Origin: Zea mays
Taxonomy: Eukaryota > Streptophyta > Magnoliopsida > Poales > Poaceae
Length of the DNA stretch: 64,000 nt
Assembly: GCF_902167145.1 (NCBI RefSeq)
Contig: NC_050100.1
Coordinates: 201,537,974 to 201,601,973, forward strand
Direction: 5' to 3'
A program made the position numbers and the translations under genes. Positions within the stretch are counted from its first letter, which is position 1, and the number at the start of each line of letters is the position of its first letter. The notes beneath the pieces are model-generated. The model ran no database searches. It saw only the letters and a program-made list of their open reading frames with translations, and was not told the origin of the DNA. Shown in pieces: positions 15,201 through 25,090 of this stretch.

Positions 15201-16914
15201 GCCATTGATCATCGACCAGAGGCTCGTACACTTCACCCACATATGTTTTCTTGCCATAGATCACAATCTTGGATTTCTCGTGGAGACCATTTGTTGGTCA
15301 AAAATTCGTAGGTGTTAGCCTTCAGTGTCATTGAAAATGGTCATTCATGGCTATTTTCGACAAAAATGGGGGTTGTGTCGCCATTGATCATCGACCAGAG
15401 GCTCGTACACCTCACCCCACATAAGTTTCCTTGCCATAGATCACATTCTTGGATTTCTGGTGGAGACCATTTCTTGGTCAAAAATCCGTAGGTGTTAGCC
15501 TTCAGTATTATTGAAAATGGTCGTTCATGGCTATTTTCGACAAAAATGGGGGTTGTGTGGCAATTGATCATCGACCAAAGGCTCATACACCTCACCCCAC
15601 ATATGTTTCCTTGCCATAGACCACATTCTTGGATTTCTGGTGGAGACCATTTCTTGGTCAAAAATCCATAGGTGTTAGCCTTCAGTGTCATTGAAAATGG
15701 TCGTTCATGGCTATTTTCGACAAAAATGGGGGTTGTGTTGCCATTGATCATCGACCAGAGGCTCGTACACTTCACCCCACATATGTTTTCTTGCTATAGA
15801 TCACATTCTCGGATTTCTGGTGGAGACCATTTCTTGGTCAAAAATCCGTAGGTGTTAGCCTTCGGTATTATTGAAAATGGTCGTTCATGGCTATTTTCGA
15901 CTAAAATGGGGGTTGTGTGGCCATTTATCATCGACCAGAGGCTCGTACACCTCACCCCACATATGTTTACTTGCCATAGATCACATTCTTGGATTTCTGG
16001 TGGAGACCATTTTTTGGTTAAAAATCTGTACGTGTTAGCCTTCGGTATTATTGAAAATGGTCATTTATGGCTATTTTCGACAAAAATGGGGGTTGTGTGG
16101 CCATTGATTATCGACCAGAGGCTCGTACACCTCACCCCACATATGTTTCCTTGCCATAGATCACATTCTTGGATTTCTGGTGGTGACCATTTATTGGTCA
16201 AAAATCTGTAGGTGTTATCCTTCGGTATTATTGAAAATGGTCGTTCATAGCTATTTTCGACAAAAATGGGGGTTGTGTGGCCATTGATCATCGACCAAAG
16301 GCTCATACACCTCACCCCACATATGTTTCCTTGCCATAGACCACATTCTTGGATTTCTGGTGGAGACCATTTGTTGGTCAAAAATCCGTAGGTGTTAGCC
16401 TTCGGTATTATTGATAATGGTCGTTCATGGCTATTTTCATCAAAAATGGGGGTTGTGTGGCCATTTATTATCAACCAGAGGCTCGTACACCTCACCCCAC
16501 ATATGTTTCCTTGCCATAGATCACATTCTTGGATTTCTAGTGGAGAGCATTTCTTGGTCAAAAATTCGTACGTGTTAGCCTTCGGTATTATTGAAAATGG
16601 TCGTGGTCGTTCATGGCTATTTTCGACAAAATGGGGGTTGTGTGACCATTGATCATCGACCAGAGGCTCATACACCTCGCCCACATATGTTTCCTTGCCG
16701 TAGATCACATTCTTGGATTTCTGGTGGAGACCATTTCTTGGTCAAAAATCCGTACGTGTTAGCCTTCGGTATTATTAAAAATGGTCGTTCATGGCTATTT
16801 TCGACAAAATAGAGGTTCTGTGGCCATTGATCATCGACCAGAGGCTCATACACCTCACCCATATATGTTTCCTTGCCGTAGATCACATTCTTCGATTTAT
16901 GGTGGAGACCATTT

Positions 16915-18000
16915 CTTGGGCAAAAATTCGAATATGTTAGCCTTCGGTATTATTGAAAATGGTTATTCATGGCTATTTTCGACAAAAATGGGGGTTGTGT
17001 GGCCATTTATCTTCAACCAGAGGCTCATACGCCTCACTACACATATGTTTTCTTGCCATAGATCATATTCTTGGATCTATGGTGGAGACCAGTTCTTGGT
17101 CAAAAATCCATAGGTGTTAGCCTTTAGTGTCATTGAAAATAGTCGTTCATGGCTATTTTCGACAATAATGGGGTTGTGTGGCCATTGATAATCGACCAGA
17201 GGATCGTACACCTCACGCCACATATGTTTCCTTGCCATAGATCACATTCTTGGATTTCTGGTTGAGACCATTTCTTGGTCCAAAATCCGTAGGTATTAGC
17301 CTTCGGTATTATTGATAATGGTCGTCATTGCTATTTTCGACAAAAATGGGGGTTGTGTGGCCATTGATCATCGACTAGAGGCTCGTACACCTCACCCCAC
17401 ATATGTTTTATTGCCATAGATCAAAATCTTGGATTTCTGGTGGAGACCATTTCTTGGTCAAAAATCCGAATGTGTTAGCCTTCGGTATTATTGAAAATGG
17501 TTATTCATGGCTATTTTCGACAAAAATGGGGGTTGTGTGGCCATTTATCTTCAACCAGAGGCTCATACACCTCACTACACATATGTTTTCTTGCCATAGA
17601 TCATATTCTTGGATCTATGGTGTAGACCAGTTCTTGGTCAAAAATCCATAGGTGTTAGCCTTCAGTGTCATTGAAAATAGTCGTTCATGGCTATTTTCGA
17701 CAATAATGGGGTTGTGTGGCCATTGATAATCGACCAGAGGCTCGTACACCTCACGCCACATATGTTTCCTTGCCATAGATCACATTCTTGGATTTCTGGT
17801 TGAGACCATTTCTTGGTCAAAAATCTGTACGTGTTAGCCTTCGGTATTATTGAAAATGGTCGTTCATGGCTATTTTCGACAAAAATGGGGGTTGTGTGGC
17901 CATTGATCATCGACCAGAGGCTCGTACACCTCACCCCACATATGTTTCCTTGCCATAGATCACATTCTTGGATTTCTGGTGGAGACCATTTCTTGGGCAA
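16915..18000 (-). repeat. 3-unit (540 bp) higher-order repeat, two copies
   Basis: The three-unit block with markers GGTTATTCATGG, ATCTTCAACCAGAGG and CGACAATAATGGGGTTG occurs at about 16915-17455 and again at 17456-18000, 540 bp apart. The corresponding right-arm segment (about 35.1-35.45 kb) has the markers only once, so the duplication looks specific to the left arm. Confidence 0.75.
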
Positions 18001-18901
18001 AAATCCGAATGTGTTAGCCTTCGGTATTTTTGAAAATGGTCATTCATGGCTATTTTCGATAAAAATGGGGGTTGTTTCGCCATTGATCTTCGACCAGAGG
18101 CTCATACACCTCACTACACATATGTTTCCTTGCCATATATCACATTCTTGGATTTATGGTGGAGACCATTTCTTGGTCAAAAATCCATAGGTGTTAGCCT
18201 TCAGTGTCATTGAAAATAGTCGTTCATGGCTATTTTCAACAAAATAGAGGTTCTGTGGCCATTGATCATCAACCAGAGGCTCATACACCTCACTACACAT
18301 ATGTTTCCTTGCCATATATCACATTCTTGGATTTATGGTGGAGACCATTTCTTGGTCAAAAATCCATAGGTGTTAGCCTTCAGTGTCATTGAAAATGGTC
18401 GTTTATGGCTATTTTCGACAAAATAGAGGTTTTGTGGCCATTGATCATCGACCAGAGGCTCATACACCTCACCCACATATGTTTCCTTGCCATAGATCAC
18501 ATTCTTGGATTTCTGGTGTAGACCATTTCTTGGTCAAAAATCCGTAGGTGTTAGCCTCCGGTATTATTGAAAATGGTCATTCATGGCTATTTTCGACAAA
18601 AATGGGGGTTGTGTGGCCATTTATCTTCAACCAGAGGCTCATACACCTCACTACACATATGTTTTCTTGCCATATATCACATTCTTGGATCTATGGTGGA
18701 GACCAGTTCTTGGTCAAAAATCCGTAGGTGTTAGCCTTTAGTGTCATTGAAAATAGTCGTTCATGGCTATTTTCGACAAAAATGGGGGTTGTGTGGCCAT
18801 TGATAATCGACCAGAGGCTCATACACCTCACCCCACAAATGTTTCCTTGCCATAGATCACATTCTTGGATTTCTGGTGGAGACCATTTCTTGGTCAAAAA
18901 T

Positions 18902-18943
18902 GAACGACCATTTTCAATAATACCATAGGCTAACACCTATGGA
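18902..18943. other. Inversion axis between knob180 arms, with a hairpin
   Basis: Left of 18901 the units read in reverse and stop within GGTCAAAAAT. To the right the units read forward, and the complementary ATTTTTGAC begins at about 18943. The 42 bp between are not mirrored. They contain a perfect 7-bp inverted repeat, CCATAGG (18923-18929) and CCTATGG (18936-18942), around a 6-nt loop. The usual unit has the same structure with one mismatch (CCGAAGG/CCTACGG), so the hairpin is a variant of normal knob sequence and not foreign DNA. Confidence 0.85.
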
Positions 18944-19098
18944 TTTTTGACAAAGAAATGGTCTCCACCAGAAATCCAAGAATGTGATCTATGGCAAGGA
19001 AACATATGTGGGGTGAGGTGTGTGAGCCTATGGTCAATGATCAATGGCCGCACAACCCCCATTTTTGTCGAAAATAGCCATGAACGACCATTTTCAAT

Positions 19099-19103
19099 AA
19101 TAC
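19099..19103. other. Left target site duplication of the gypsy element
   Basis: AATAC directly precedes the LTR start and belongs to the knob motif CAATAATACCGAAGG. The right partner, 32756-32760, reads ATTAC, a single mismatch best explained by a later mutation. Confidence 0.75.
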
Positions 19104-22100
19104 TGTGACGGAACCTCCCAAGTAATTAGGCCCACCTACAGTTGTCCTACAGACATCAGACACCCTGTAGATGTTCCTAAGTCACTTGACAAGTTCGGTA
19201 TCTTTCCTTACCTTACCAGGAACGATTCACCCGTCTTGCAGACATTACAGAACATCGGAGATAAAGAAATGCGGAAGCGATTACATAACTTACATTTATT
19301 TAAAAAGTAAGCTCAAGTTGTTTTATTACAGACCAGAACTAAAAAGCGAGTGCTGAGTAGTAATATTATACAAACCAAGGGAGGCAAAAACTCCTCCCGA
19401 TAAGTTTTAAGCAAAAGTTTTCTATGTGGAGGACCAAGTCCTCCCGCACTTCAGTCTTGCTTTTCCTCCTTAGGAACCACCTTGGCACAGAAGCAACAGA
19501 AATCTGCTACTTCCTCACCTAAAAACAACGAAGGGATAAACCCTGAGTATGGAATTACTCAGCAAGTCTTACTCGACTAAAGAAAAGACTCTCAAGGGTA
19601 TGCTGGTTATATGGGAGTCAAGGTAAGGCTTTTCAATAATCAAAGACTCTGTTTTGCAGAAATGCTTACTAAAGTGAATCCTTAAAAATCAAATTTTATT
19701 TATCAAGTTAAGTACAATTACCTGCAACTAGAGTTCTTTCTACCCTAGTTCAATCACTGGTCCTGCACTAGCCAATTTCTTAACAAAAACCCATCATCTT
19801 TAGTGGAATGCTACGTGTAAGTCAGTGGCCAAGTCTCCATAACCGCGGAGGTACGGTGATCCGAATCGATTATACTCAGCTGAGGATCTCCAATCACACG
19901 ACATATGTAGCACTTAACCCTTGCATATGTCAACCCGCCACCGGGGTTCTTAAGACCAGATTAGGTTCACGCAAACCGAGAGCACATATACACCACCGTC
20001 CAACCTCTTGCCACGGAGGGTACACGCTACTCTCGCCACCGCTCCACGCCCATTTCGTGTTATCTTATTCTGGCCTTAGTCTGCCCGAGGCAAGGCTTAC
20101 CCATGACGAGACATGTGACCAGTTAAAGGGTCCTCGGTCAGCAGGCCTACATCGACAAGGTCCTTAATCGACTCAGACGGAGACACTACACCGAGACTCC
20201 TTTCTCGTGCAAGTCACCCGCCCGGTCTTAGCTTAATCTTTTAACCCAAAAACTTGGTACCTGGCAGAGGTACATCTTTTCCGATGTTGAATCCATCATG
20301 GCCATGATGGATTCACCATCAAGTTTTATTTTCGAAAACAACCCTCCCATTTTGCCAAACATCTTTTGTAAAACAAATCCTTTTGTTTTTCTAAAGCAAT
20401 ACTAAGCATAGTAAAACCTTTTTTGTAAAAACAGGGTTTCAAGGAAGGTAATCAAGTTCAAGGAAGGTAATGCAGGAATTGTTTTATCATGCAACTCCTA
20501 TCACCTAATGCAGCAAGCAAGTGAGAAAGATTTTAAAAACATCAAGGGAGGTGGCAAATGCACCGGGGTTTGCCTTCGTTAACAGGTGAGTCTGGCTCGG
20601 ATCCACAAATATCGAAGTAGAAGCAGTTGCCTGCTTGAGAATCCGAGGGTGGTGGTGTCCTTTCTTCGGTGACTTCTATTTCTTCTTCACGTTCTAACAT
20701 AACCATATTTATACATATATAAGAATGAATGCCATGTAATGCGCATGAGAGTGCGAAGATAATAAAGATTTATTATCTAAGTCTTGAATACAACTTTCCT
20801 TCACGGAACTCCGAGAACTTAGGGTTTCCGGAGTCGGTAAAGGAGTTCAAAGGGCAGGGGGGTGGTTTTGGGTTCTAGTTATCAAACATGGTCAAAATCA
20901 ACTCAAACTCTACCCAAGGCTTTTAAATATTGTTTTAAGTTCTCATAAAAAGTTTGGGCATTTTTGGACTTACCAATTATTTTCTAAAAATCCATAACTA
21001 ATACTTTTAACTACTTTAAATGCCCTAAAATTTCTTATTTCCACTAAAAATCAAAAAACTATTTTTATTAAATTCTAGGGAAAATAACAAGCCTAGGAAA
21101 ATTGGTTTCACAATTTTAAGATTTTTCTGTAATTTTCTACAATTGTTTTAGCTCTGGAGTAAAAAGAAAAAGAAAAAGAGAGGAACAGACCAGGGCCAAA
21201 TCCAGCCCAGGCGGCCAAGCTAGGGCAGAAAGGTGCCCGCGCGCGCCCGCGCTGGCGATCTTGCGGAAAGGTCCCTGGGGTTCTGGGTAACTGGAAATAA
21301 GTTCTTGTACTATTCCTGTGTGCCGCTGACAGATTACAGAAAGGCCCTTCCCCTTCTATTTCTTCCCCGCGAATGCCCCTGACCACGGCGCGCACGCAGA
21401 TCGTCCCGGACGCGGTCCGTACCGGCCATGGCCGGCGAAGACTGTTCAAGCTAACTATCTATGAGGTTTCACTGACCTACGACGGCCTCGGAACACACAT
21501 CAATTTGACCCGAACACCCCGAGAACGGCCGGTCCACGTGCACGGCGGAAATCGAGCATGGGAGCACACGTTCCCGCGGATTGGGGGTGGTCTAGTTCGA
21601 TTTAGCGGGTCGGTGAGCATCAAGAGCAAGCAAGGATGTTGAAACAAGGATACCGAGGGCGAGATTGGACCTGAATCGGGCTGACCACGGCGAGGTCAAG
21701 CTGTGCGGTGTTCCTGAGCGTTTTGGGGGAAATCTCAAATTGAAGCTTTCTGGTGGAGGATTTGAGGTGCAGAAGGGTGCGCTAGATGCTCGAATACATA
21801 ACGAAGCTGATGGTGCACTCAATTTATAGTCTCCGGGGGCGGTGGCTCACAATTTGCTCACGGCGAGCTGGCGGCCGGAGGGGAGAGAGTTCACTGGTGC
21901 GTGCGATAGGTGGCGAACGTCATGGCAAGGCCTTAGGTAATAGAAGGACGGTATATGGTAATCAACTGTGACGTGGTAAGATGACCGACGGCGTGGCATA
22001 ACAGCAAAGAACGGTGGCACGCCGGTGATGGCCGTGCGGCCACGTCGCCGGTAAGTGGAGGAGTGACCGAGTGGCCACAGTGCTCCAAGTTTATCCACGG

Positions 22101-23116
22101 TGAGATCTTTTCAGGGTGAGCAAAATCCACACGGCCGCGGCACCAATCCCGGCAAAGAGGTCGCCGGCGGTGAACATCCGGTGCCGGCAATCTTATCCAT
22201 ATCCGAGCACTGTACCATGGTGTTCCTTCAGTCAGTCGACCTGACTGAGCTTCTTGGAGCTCAATTTACTCCTGATTTTGTGTGAAACCTATGCCAACTT
22301 TCTGCAGCAAAGTTGTAGAGCTATAATCCATCTATAACTTTGCTACAATGTGCTCCCACAACAAGTCACTGGATCCCATTCAAAATCGAGCTCAAAGTTC
22401 ATCCCATCACACTGTTACTCTGAATTTCAGACCTCAGGCAGTCTGACAGTTCAACTTCAGACTCAATTATCTCCAGTTTTTCCTTAACAACAATGCTCAC
22501 ACCCTTAAGCAAAGTTGTTCTCCTATAATTGAGCTTCAATTTTGATGTGGTGACCTAGGGCAAATTCTCAATAATTTGGAAGATACAATGCTCCAAAGTT
22601 GAGCCAAAACTCTAAAATCTGAGACTTAGAATAGAACCTAATTGAGGTCCATTTTGCATTTAAGTCCAAATCTCAGGGTTTAACTTGCAAACTCACATAT
22701 TTGTGACCCAAATGATTTAAGATACTTATTTAACTTGGTTTTTGCACTTTAGTCCAAAAGTGGACTAATTTTACACATAGGCCCCTAGGGTTTAGTTTTA
22801 GGGTTTTCCAGGGTTCCAATTAGGGTTTTTAGTATCCCAGGGGTATAATTGTGGTTCAACTTTATTTTTGGGGATATTTTATAACTATTTCCCTAAAGTA
22901 TTCAGGTTTTCTCAATTTGGGTTAGATTTTACCCCTTTAATCCCTATTTAGGGTAAAGCTTCCTATCCAGGGTCCTATTTGCAAAACATTAAAACAATAC
23001 AACTTGTTTGAAATTTTTGCCTAGTTAATGCACTCTAGATGTATCAAACATATGCAATGCCAATGCTTATGATGCCATGCTCAAGTTTTAGTTACAGTAA
23101 CACTAGGCGTGTTACA
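19104..23116 (-). repeat. 3' LTR of the gypsy element
   Basis: This 4013-bp sequence is repeated at 28737-32755 in the same orientation. On the element's strand it begins TGTAACACGCC and ends CCGTCACA. It contains no convincing gene, and the short open frames inside it are present at matching positions in both LTRs without domain signatures. It lacks a 6-bp stretch that the other LTR has near 28784, and by eye the two differ by roughly 1-2%, mostly transitions. Confidence 0.93.
21821..21830 (-). promoter_or_regulatory. TATA box in the 3' LTR copy
   Basis: The minus strand reads ACTATAAATT in a GC-rich setting, a good plant TATA box. The equivalent site in the 5' LTR is the one expected to drive the element. 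Promoter assignment is inferred. Confidence 0.45.
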
Positions 23117-23127
23117 TCCTTCCCCCC
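23117..23127 (-). other. Polypurine tract of the gypsy element
   Basis: The minus strand reads a purine-only GGGGGGAAGGA directly before the LTR start TGTAACACG. This is the expected position of the plus-strand primer for reverse transcription and it fixes the element's orientation. Confidence 0.85.
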
Positions 23128-23134
23128 ATAAAAG

Positions 23135-23151
23135 AATCTCGTCACGAGATT
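23135..23151. other. 17-bp palindrome beside the PPT
   Basis: AATCTCGT, one central C, then ACGAGATT form a perfect inverted repeat 8 bp inside the polypurine tract. I recall similar palindromes at this position in other plant chromoviruses. Its role is unknown. Confidence 0.6.
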
Positions 23152-23268
23152 AAAACTCCTAGGGTAAGTAATGGAAAAGGAAACGCGGCATACTTTTATT
23201 TCCCTATTTTTGGTACAAGGCAGGGGTGATGTGGGGGTCACTTCTTTATCACAATAGCTATACAGGCT

Positions 23269-23811
23269 TTACAATTTACAAGAGGCTAAAAAGCCTGGGA
23301 AATTCTTATCTAAAAAGTCTTGAGTTTCCCATGTAGCCTCATCTTCGGAATGCTGGTTCCACTGTATCTTATAAAACTTGAGGGTTTTTCTCCGGGTAAC
23401 CCTGTCCTTTTGATCCAAGACTCGAATAGGATGCTCAGAATATGTCAAGTCCGGCTCAAGGACAACATCTGTCACTTCAATGGTTCGATCAGGAACCCGA
23501 AGACACTTCTTCAATTGTGACACGTGGAACACATTATGCACAGCAGACAATGTTTCGGGTAGTTGGAGCCGATATGCCACTGGTCCACATTGCTCAAGCA
23601 CCAGGAATGGACCAATGTACCTGGGTGCAAGCTTCCCTTTAACCCCGAAACGCGATACTCCCTTCATGGGTGAAACTTTCAGGTAGACATAGTCTCCTTC
23701 ATGAAAATATAAGGGCATTCGCCATTTGTCTGCATAACCCTTCTGACGCGCTTGTGCTTTCTTCATATTATGAATAATTTTTTGAACCTTTTCCTTGGCC
23801 TCCATCACCAT
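23269..23811 (-). pseudogene. Gypsy integrase C-terminus with chromodomain-like tail
   Basis: The last 180 codons of the polyprotein. The first part (about residues 1-110) is the integrase C-terminal segment, with the common plant gypsy motifs KLAPRYIGPF and VHNVFHVSQLKK. The last 60 or so residues contain the pattern W-x-HSEDEATWE, a chromodomain-like fold that in chromoviruses guides integration to heterochromatin. It lies one base out of frame with the integrase core upstream (the break is around 23813-23835), so it cannot be translated as part of the same protein without a frameshift. The first ATG is probably not a true start. A heterochromatin-targeting tail fits the knob location, but the link is inference. 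Confidence 0.88.
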
Positions 23812-23812
23812 A

Positions 23813-24682
23813 TCATGCCTTAAAGAAGTACCTTTCTCCTGGTTCAGACCAATTTAGCGGAGTATGACACCGTCGTCCATATAAAGCTTCAAAGGGTGCC
23901 ATCTTGATACTTTCTTGATAGCTATTATTATATGAAAACTCCGCCAAAGGCAAACATTCATCCCATTTTGGTGAGAAGTCCAGAACGCATGCTCGCAACA
24001 TATCTTCGAGTATCTGATTAACTCTCTCAGTCTGTCCACTGGTTTGAGGATGATAGGCCGAACTGTGGAGCAGCTTAGTACTCAAAGATTTGTGAAGCGC
24101 TTCCCAAAACTTGGCTACAAATTGAGGTCCACGATCCGACACTATGGTCTTCGGAACACCATGCAGACTAAGAATATGAGCAATGTATAATTGGGCATAG
24201 ACCGTAACCGGGGAATCTGTCTTGACCGGCAGAAAGTGAGCAATCTTTGTAAGTCGATCAACAATCACCCAGATAGAGTCATACCCTTTTGCGGTCCTGG
24301 GCAATCCCACAATAAAGTCCATACTTATGTCTTCCCATTTCCATGTCGGTATTGGTAGCGACTGTAATGGACCAGCAGCTTTCAAATGTATGGCCTTGAC
24401 ACGCCTGCAGGTGTCACATCTAGCCACATAGCGTGCAATTTCGATCTTCATCTTTGTCCACCAGTAATGTTGCTTCAAGTCTTGGTACATCTTAGTGCTT
24501 CCGGGATGAATAGAATAGCGGCTAAGATGTGCTTCATCAAGAATCTGCTGGCGGAGCTCTTCATTCTTTGGCACCACTATGCGGTTATTAAACCATACAA
24601 TGCCTTGTTCATCTTCTTTGAAACATTTGACTTTTCCAGCCCTTATCTTCTCACGAATGTGTTTCATGCCCTCATTATCCTT
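23813..24682 (-). pseudogene. Gypsy integrase (zinc finger and catalytic core)
   Basis: Encodes the HHCC zinc-binding region (His residues in EAHLSRYSIHPG, then CDTCRRVK) followed by the DDE catalytic core. The first Asp is in MDFIVGLP, the second in IVSDRGPQF and the Glu in SGQTERVNQ. Integrase would insert the cDNA into the host chromosome. The frame is separated from the upstream RNase H connection by an in-frame TAA at 24683-24685, which a single C-to-T change in a Gln codon would explain. It ends in TGA at 23813-23815 after a 1-bp frameshift relative to the C-terminal segment. Spacing and motifs are those of a normal element. Only the two breaks disable it. Confidence 0.92.
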
Positions 24683-25090
24683 TTAGGCATCAATTATCCT
24701 TTGCAAGAGGACTGACTCAAACTTTAGCTGATTCAAGGTTCCTTGTTGGACCATTCCAAGGTTTAGCTTCTCCATCTCTTGACATAAAGTGTTGTCAGAG
24801 GTCTTCATTGTAAGACAATGACAGGAAACCTTACGGCTTAATGCATCTGCCACAACATTGGCTTTGCCTGGGTGATAATGGATTTCCAGTTCATAGTCCT
24901 TAATAAGCTCAAGCCATCGTCTCTGCCTCATATTCAATTCTGACTGAGTGAAGATGTACTTCAAACTCTTATGATCTGTATAGATATGACAGACATTTCC
25001 CAGCAGATAGTGACGCCAAATTTTCAGGGCATGAACAACAGCAGCTAGCTCCAGATCATGAGTTGGGTAATGCTCCTCATGTCGGCGTAA
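24683..25090 (-). pseudogene. Gypsy RNase H C-terminal half and connection
   Basis: This frame continues the upstream polyprotein after the TAG at 25091-25093. It contains the RNase H motifs [10 protein letters not shown] and [16 protein letters not shown], the second typical of the end of Ty3/gypsy RNase H. It then runs through a linker to a second stop, TAA at 24683. No frameshift is needed between the two parts. Neither segment has its own promoter or a credible start, so this is a fragment of one broken reading frame. Confidence 0.88.

Larger units (their letters stand above)
1..18901 (-). repeat. knob180 satellite array, left arm (reverse orientation)
   Basis: About 105 tandem units of 179-181 bp run without interruption. 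Each carries the same landmarks in order: CCATTTCTTGGTCAAAAATC, GTGTTAGCCTTCGG, TCGTTCATGGCTATTTTCG, GGGGGTTGTGTGGCC, CACCTCACCCCACATATG and CACATTCTTGGATTTCTGG. The reverse complement matches the maize knob 180-bp repeat as I remember it, including GGCCACACAACCCCC and CATATGTGGGGTGAGGTG. Knob180 forms cytological heterochromatic knobs in Zea and Tripsacum. Units differ from each other by scattered substitutions and 1-bp indels, and several multi-unit periods are superimposed (separate entries). No TR-1 type knob repeat was seen. The family call is from recognition, not a database search. Confidence 0.95.
18902..19103 (+). repeat. knob180, first forward unit before the gypsy insertion
   Basis: Just over one unit in forward orientation, ending in TTTTCAATAATAC at the gypsy insertion point. 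It has private changes such as CATAGGCTAAC and GGCCGCACAACC, so it is somewhat diverged from the array consensus. Confidence 0.9.

Noticed and set aside
1..18901. Dozens of open frames of 60-215 codons on both strands in the left knob array
   Set aside because: They repeat the same 60-residue pattern because the unit is 180 bp (3 x 60). They start and stop wherever a unit has mutated and have no codon or domain signal.
1..18901. CRISPR array
   Set aside because: The repeats are directly adjoining 180-bp units without unique spacers, in a plant satellite.
1..18901. Centromeric CentC satellite
   Set aside because: CentC has a unit of about 156 bp. The unit here is 180 bp and its motifs are those of the knob repeat.
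18902..19103. An assembly misjoin at the orientation switch
   Set aside because: Cannot be excluded from sequence alone, but the co-linear mirror order of rare variants argues for a real inverted duplication, so it is reported as a finding with that caveat.
19104..23116. Short open frames in the gypsy LTRs (for example 19808-20167 and 29447-29806)
   Set aside because: Both lie in the long LTRs, have no recognisable domain, and changes between the LTRs show no sign of coding constraint.
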